This document shows, in pieces, positions 61,028-64,000 of a stretch of DNA of 64,000 bases (positions are counted from its first letter, which is position 1; each line of letters opens with the position of its first letter). The notes beneath the pieces were generated by a model. That model was not told where the DNA came from. It searched no databases and saw only the letters and a list, made by a program, of their open reading frames with translations. The DNA comes from Dehalococcoidia bacterium (GTDB lineage Bacteria > Chloroflexota > Dehalococcoidia > Lucifugimonadales > UBA3495): the NCBI GenBank assembly GCA_021295965.1, contig JAGWBI010000007.1:1-64000 (forward strand), read 5' to 3'. A program made the translations under genes and the position numbers.

Positions 61028-61798
61028 TTACGGCCCGATGATTTCCACCGATTGGATAACCACCGGGTTTACCGGTGAGGAGCCTTCTCCGCCTGGCCTG
61101 GTGGGGGCGGTGGCGATGGCGTCGATGGCTTCCAGCCCGGATATCGTCTGACCGAAAATGGTGTAGTTGGGCGGCAGGGAGTAGTCGGCGTGCATCAGGA
61201 AGAACTGGCTGCCGTTGGTGTTGGGGCCGGCGTTGGCCATGGCCATGACCCCGCGGGCATAGGGCCGGCGCACCGGCTCGTCTGCGAAGCGATAACCGGG
61301 ACCGCCGCCACCGGTGCCGGTGGGGTCTCCGCCCTGGATCATGAACTCCGGTATGGTGCGGTGGAAAATCACGTTGTCGTAAAAACCCTCGCGGGCCAGG
61401 AAGACGAAGTTGTTCACCGTGTTCGGCGCATCTCCGGTCAGCAGCTCCACGGTGATTGGCCCGGCCGTGGTGTTGAGTACGGCAGTGTAGGACGCTGAGG
61501 TGTCGATGGTTAACTGTGGCGGGGCCGACCACTGCTTGATGGAGCGGCCATCCATTACCATGACGGTCGCCGCTGCGGCGCCGGATGCCGCCGGAGTTCC
61601 CGGTTGCACCGCCGTTGCCGGCACGATTGCGGTGGCGGGCGGCGCCGGCGGACTCGTGGCCCGAGGCTCGGTCGGAGTGGTGTCCCCTCCTCCAGGCCCT
61701 CCCACCGGGGGAGTGGTTATGAAGTTGCAGGCCGCAAGCGCCAGGATTGCGACCAGGGTCAGGACAAGGGTGGTGAGCAGTCTGGTAGGCGTGATCAT
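61028..61798 (-). CDS. Cyclophilin-type peptidyl-prolyl isomerase lipoprotein
   Basis: A 256-residue protein with a lipobox (ILALAACN), a Pro/Ala/Thr linker to about residue 75 and a cyclophilin domain: TAGPITVELLTGDAPNTVNN, FHRTIPEFMIQGGD, GVMAMANAGPNTNGSQFF and NYTIFGQTISGLEAID. The catalytic Arg is in FHRTIPEFMIQGG. It helps fold exported proteins. It is 47 bp upstream of the retropepsin gene on the same strand and may share its transcript. Confidence 0.95.
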   Translation of the reverse strand: MITPTRLLTTLVLTLVAILALAACNFITTPPVGGPGGGDTTPTEPRATSPPAPPATAIVPATAVQPGTPAASGAAAATVMVMDGRSIKQWSAPPQLTIDTSASYTAVLNTTAGPITVELLTGDAPNTVNNFVFLAREGFYDNVIFHRTIPEFMIQGGDPTGTGGGGPGYRFADEPVRRPYARGVMAMANAGPNTNGSQFFLMHADYSLPPNYTIFGQTISGLEAIDAIATAPTRPGGEGSSPVNPVVIQSVEIIGP

Positions 61799-61822
61799 GC
61801 CGGGTTTTTCACCTTGTGTTAT

Positions 61823-61987
61823 CTAGGGCGTGTTGACCCGCCGGAAGCGGGCCGTCATTCCCGCGAAAGCGGGAATCCAGAGAGTACATAATCATAATAG
61901 GGTCAACGTTCCTGTCACAGAGGCTTTTCTAGGTTCCTGCTTTCGCCGGAACGACGGGATGATTTCTTAAATATCAACATGTCCTAG
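61823..61987. mobile_element. MITE-like element with CTAGG-CGTGTTGA type ends
   Basis: CTAGGGCGTGTTGA (61823-61836) and TCAACATGTCCTAG (61974-61987) match as inverted repeats at 12 of 14 positions. Inside are the CGTCATTCCCGCGAAAGCGG arm (61853) and its partner ending CGGAACGACG (61957). The right end lies within the target duplication of the next element, so the two elements abut in the 338-bp space after the cyclophilin gene. Confidence 0.65.
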
Positions 61988-61989
61988 TA

Positions 61990-62133
61990 CTCACGCGTAC
62001 CCGGTTTGTCATTGCGAGGAGCGGAGCGACGCGGTAACCTCGCCGGCTATGTGGCGGTTCCTTCGGCAGCGAGATTGCCATCCGCCAGAGGCGGACTCGC
62101 AATGACAAGTTGCGCAAAGTGGGTACGCGTGAG
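61990..62133. mobile_element. MITE-like element with 19-bp ends and perfect 9-bp target duplication
   Basis: The ends CTCACGCGTACCCGGTTTG and CAAAGTGGGTACGCGTGAG are inverted repeats matching at 17 of 19. GTCCTAGTA flanks both sides (61981-61989 and 62134-62142). The inner part (62008-62106) is a complete GTCATTGCGAG-family palindrome. The right target copy contains the stop codon of the RraA-like gene, so insertion happened exactly at that gene's end without changing the protein. Confidence 0.9.
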
Positions 62134-62136
62134 GTC

Positions 62137-62811
62137 CTAGTATGGCCGTGTGATCTTGGCTACTTCTTTCAGCGCGTCCAGGGAGAAGTCGGGAGACTGG
62201 CACAGGCTGATGGTTTTCTCCTCGTAGTCGGCGATGGTACTCACCATATCGGGGATGCGGTCGGCGATGTCGAAGGGGATGTTGGTTACGCCGTGCTTGT
62301 CACCGTGGAGCAGGTCGCCGGTGTGAACGGTCAGCCCGCCCACCTCCACCGGAATGCCCATGTCAACCATGTGAACGTAAGCGTGGGACACCGAAATCTC
62401 CTTGGCGAAGAACTGGAACCCCAGCGCGCGTACCTCGTCCAGGTCTCGCACGGTGCCATCGGTGGCTACGGCCAACGCGCCCAGCGCTTTGTGGATGTTG
62501 GACTGCACCTCTCCCCAATAGGCTCCCAACGGCGGGTTGTCGATGTCGTGCAGGACGATGAACCGGGGTTCGGGCACTGAGACGATGAGATCCCACCAAT
62601 CCTCCCGGGCCACGCTGTGTCCCTCGGGACGGTTGGCGGATATGACGCCGGTAACCGCGTATCCAACTAAAGGAGGAAATTCCTGGAATACCGTCTTTAT
62701 CTCCGGCAGCATGAAGCCCGCGTTCTTGGGACGGACATTGAACCCCTCGATGGCGTTGCAGATGCTCGGGGAATCAATCTGAGACAGGGCTTTCAGCGTG
62801 GCGTCGCTCAC
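62137..62811 (-). CDS. RraA-like protein (hydroxymethyl-oxoglutarate aldolase family)
   Basis: A 224-residue protein of the RraA/HMG-aldolase fold: LKALSQIDSPSICNAIEGFN at the start, GYAVTGVISANRPEG, ALAVATDGTVRDLDEVRALG (the usual GGxxRD pattern is changed to DGTVRD), and VGGLTVHTGDLLHGDKHGV with the metal Asp. Members are aldolases/decarboxylases or RNase E inhibitors. GTG 62811 is chosen because it gives the usual N-terminus; an ATG 33 codons upstream lies in poor coding DNA. The stop is inside the target duplication of the element at 61990. Confidence 0.82.
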   Translation of the reverse strand: MSDATLKALSQIDSPSICNAIEGFNVRPKNAGFMLPEIKTVFQEFPPLVGYAVTGVISANRPEGHSVAREDWWDLIVSVPEPRFIVLHDIDNPPLGAYWGEVQSNIHKALGALAVATDGTVRDLDEVRALGFQFFAKEISVSHAYVHMVDMGIPVEVGGLTVHTGDLLHGDKHGVTNIPFDIADRIPDMVSTIADYEEKTISLCQSPDFSLDALKEVAKITRPY

Positions 62812-62949
62812 GGTTTGATACAAGGCGGGACCTCCAGCGAGTAACGATTGCGGTTGAGCGCGCCCCAAAACATCGGGGCATACTGAATTCAGGCCGACAG
62901 GGAGCATATCATAATCGGTCGCGGGGCTGAAAGTCGGCGCATGGCAATG

Positions 62950-63119
62950 TAACTGTTCAGACTCGGAGGCGCCACCCGAACCTGATCCGTCGTTCCCGCG
63001 AAAGCGGGAACCCAGAAGCTTTTCCAAAACGCAAACGTGCGCATCTGCAACGTCCTGGATTCCCGCGTGCTCGGGAATGACGGTTGAAGAATGGACACGC
63101 CTCCGAAAGTGAACAGTTA
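62950..63119. mobile_element. MITE-like element with 22-bp ends between divergent genes
   Basis: The ends begin TAACTGTTCA (left) and finish TGAACAGTTA (right); the 22-bp arms match at 19 positions, including TCGGAGGCG. Flanks CATGGCAATG and CATGACAACC are similar, perhaps a decayed 10-bp duplication. Inside lie the arms CGTCGTTCCCGCGAAAGCGG (62988) and CGGGAATGACG (to 63082). It fills the 389-bp space between the RraA-like and 2-hydroxyacid dehydrogenase genes, where no other feature is seen. Confidence 0.75.
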
Positions 63120-63200
63120 CATGACAACCTGAACTCCGACATACTACAATCCCGCCAAACACTCCTCGTCTTCCATGGATCCTCCCACGGTGAACTGATA

Positions 63201-64000
63201 TGCCCCAGTACAAAGCCCTGGTTACCCGAACACTGCTCCCCGAGGCGTTGGACATCATCCGCGAGGCCGCCGACGTAACGGTCTGGCCGGAGGAAGCGCC
63301 CCCCTCTGCGGAAGAACTGCGCCGCCTGGCCGCCGACGCTGATGGCATTCTCACCACCATCATGGACCGGGTGGACGCCACGCTCCTGGACGCCGCGCCC
63401 AACCTGCGCGTCATCAGCCAGTTGGCGGTGGGACTGGACAACGTGGACGTTGGCGAGGCCACGCGCCGGGGCATCCCGGTGGGCTACACGCCGGGCGTGC
63501 TGGCGAAATCCACCGCCGACCTGGCCTTTGCCCTGCTGCTGGGCGCGGCCCGGCGCACCTCGGAAAGCGAACGCTGGGTGCGCGGCGGCGGCTGGGAGAT
63601 CCAGTTCCACCCCATGCACTGGCTGGGGCAGGACGTTCACGAAGCCTGCCTGGGCATCGTCGGGTTGGGCCAGATCGGGCGGGAGATCGCCCGCCGGGCC
63701 CGGGGCTTCGACATGGACATCATCTACCACTCACGCACGCGCTATCCCGACGCTGAAGCGGAGTACGGCGTGCGTTACGTGGAGTTCGAGGAGTTGCTGG
63801 CCCAGGCCGATTTCGTCATTTTGAGCGTGCCCTTGACCCCCCAAACGCATCATCTCATCAGCGCGCCCCAACTGGCGATGATGAAGCCGTCGGGCATCCT
63901 CATCAACGTCTCCCGCGGCCCGGTGGTGGACCCGGCGGCACTCTACGAAGCCCTGCGCGACGGCCAAATCGCCCGCGCCACCCTGGACGTAACCGCCCCC
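63201..64000 (+). CDS. D-isomer-specific 2-hydroxyacid dehydrogenase, 3' end outside window
   Basis: The first 266 residues of a glyoxylate/hydroxypyruvate reductase-like dehydrogenase. ISQLAVGLDNVDVGEATRRG contains the substrate-binding region; the NAD fold has GIVGLGQIGREIARRARGF; ILINVSRGPVVDPAALYEAL precedes the catalytic Arg. It reduces a 2-oxoacid with NAD(P)H. ATG 63201 starts the MPQYKALVTRTLLP N-terminus. The catalytic Glu and His near the C-terminus are beyond the window. Confidence 0.93.

Overview
The window is high-GC, gene-dense bacterial chromosome with no rRNA, CRISPR array, plasmid/phage backbone or transposase gene. A complete F420 side-chain/deazaflavin block (cofG, cofH, cofD, cofC) followed by a luciferase-like F420-type oxidoreductase, an archaeal-type (class V) fructose-1,6-bisphosphatase, split methylmalonyl-CoA mutase, RNase Y, GTG/TTG starts and many lipoproteins with Pro/Ala/Thr-rich linkers suggest a Chloroflexota bacterium, perhaps Dehalococcoidia/SAR202. 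That placement is inference from gene content, not from a phylogenetic marker.

Layout: 1-3,000 holds rsmI (cut by the window edge), a PIN toxin pair and a ThDP enzyme; 3,188-10,469 holds ruvB, the F420 operon, an LLM oxidoreductase and fabI; 10,643-19,536 holds a zinc-ribbon/TPR membrane protein, FBPase, a HEPN pair, an aminotransferase, two tandem HEPN/PaREP1-like genes, aspS and a DUF255 thioredoxin-like protein; 19,788-23,683 is a peptide-type ABC importer (two permeases and a binding lipoprotein); then tRNA-His, tRNA-Arg, a retropepsin-like protein, an HtrA protease, a NIPSNAP protein and a large RND permease. 30,545-35,098 carries propionate/methylmalonyl metabolism (mutase, acyl-CoA dehydrogenase, epimerase) interrupted by a retropepsin/HEPN module. 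35,226-45,890 is mostly housekeeping: holA, PHP proteins, OppD ATPase, rny, ymdB, plsY, a frameshifted recX, recA and a glutaredoxin. 46,267-50,534 holds a CoA-transferase, an AAA ATPase + TOPRIM-like pair and an SDR. 50,632-64,000 has a metalloprotease lipoprotein, a PPOX protein, a Zn-type dehydrogenase, a TauE exporter, tgt, add, a selenoprotein operon, a cyclophilin lipoprotein, an RraA-like protein and a 2-hydroxyacid dehydrogenase.

Most striking points: (1) an apparently split gene at 58,979-59,551 is one UGSC-motif selenoprotein, with an in-frame TGA followed by Gly-Ser-Cys and a bacterial-SECIS-like hairpin whose loop lies 19 nt downstream; it sits in a tight operon with a retropepsin-like gene, an uncharacterised partner and adenosine deaminase. 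(2) Four clan-AA (retropepsin-like) genes occur, two next to toxin-antitoxin-like partners. (3) The intergenic spaces are colonised by 130-170 bp elements with outer terminal inverted repeats, some with 8-10 bp target duplications, each wrapped around a common pair of inner hairpin arms. (4) Several small genes (recX, a HEPN gene, a retropepsin, a Cys-rich gene) carry frameshifts.
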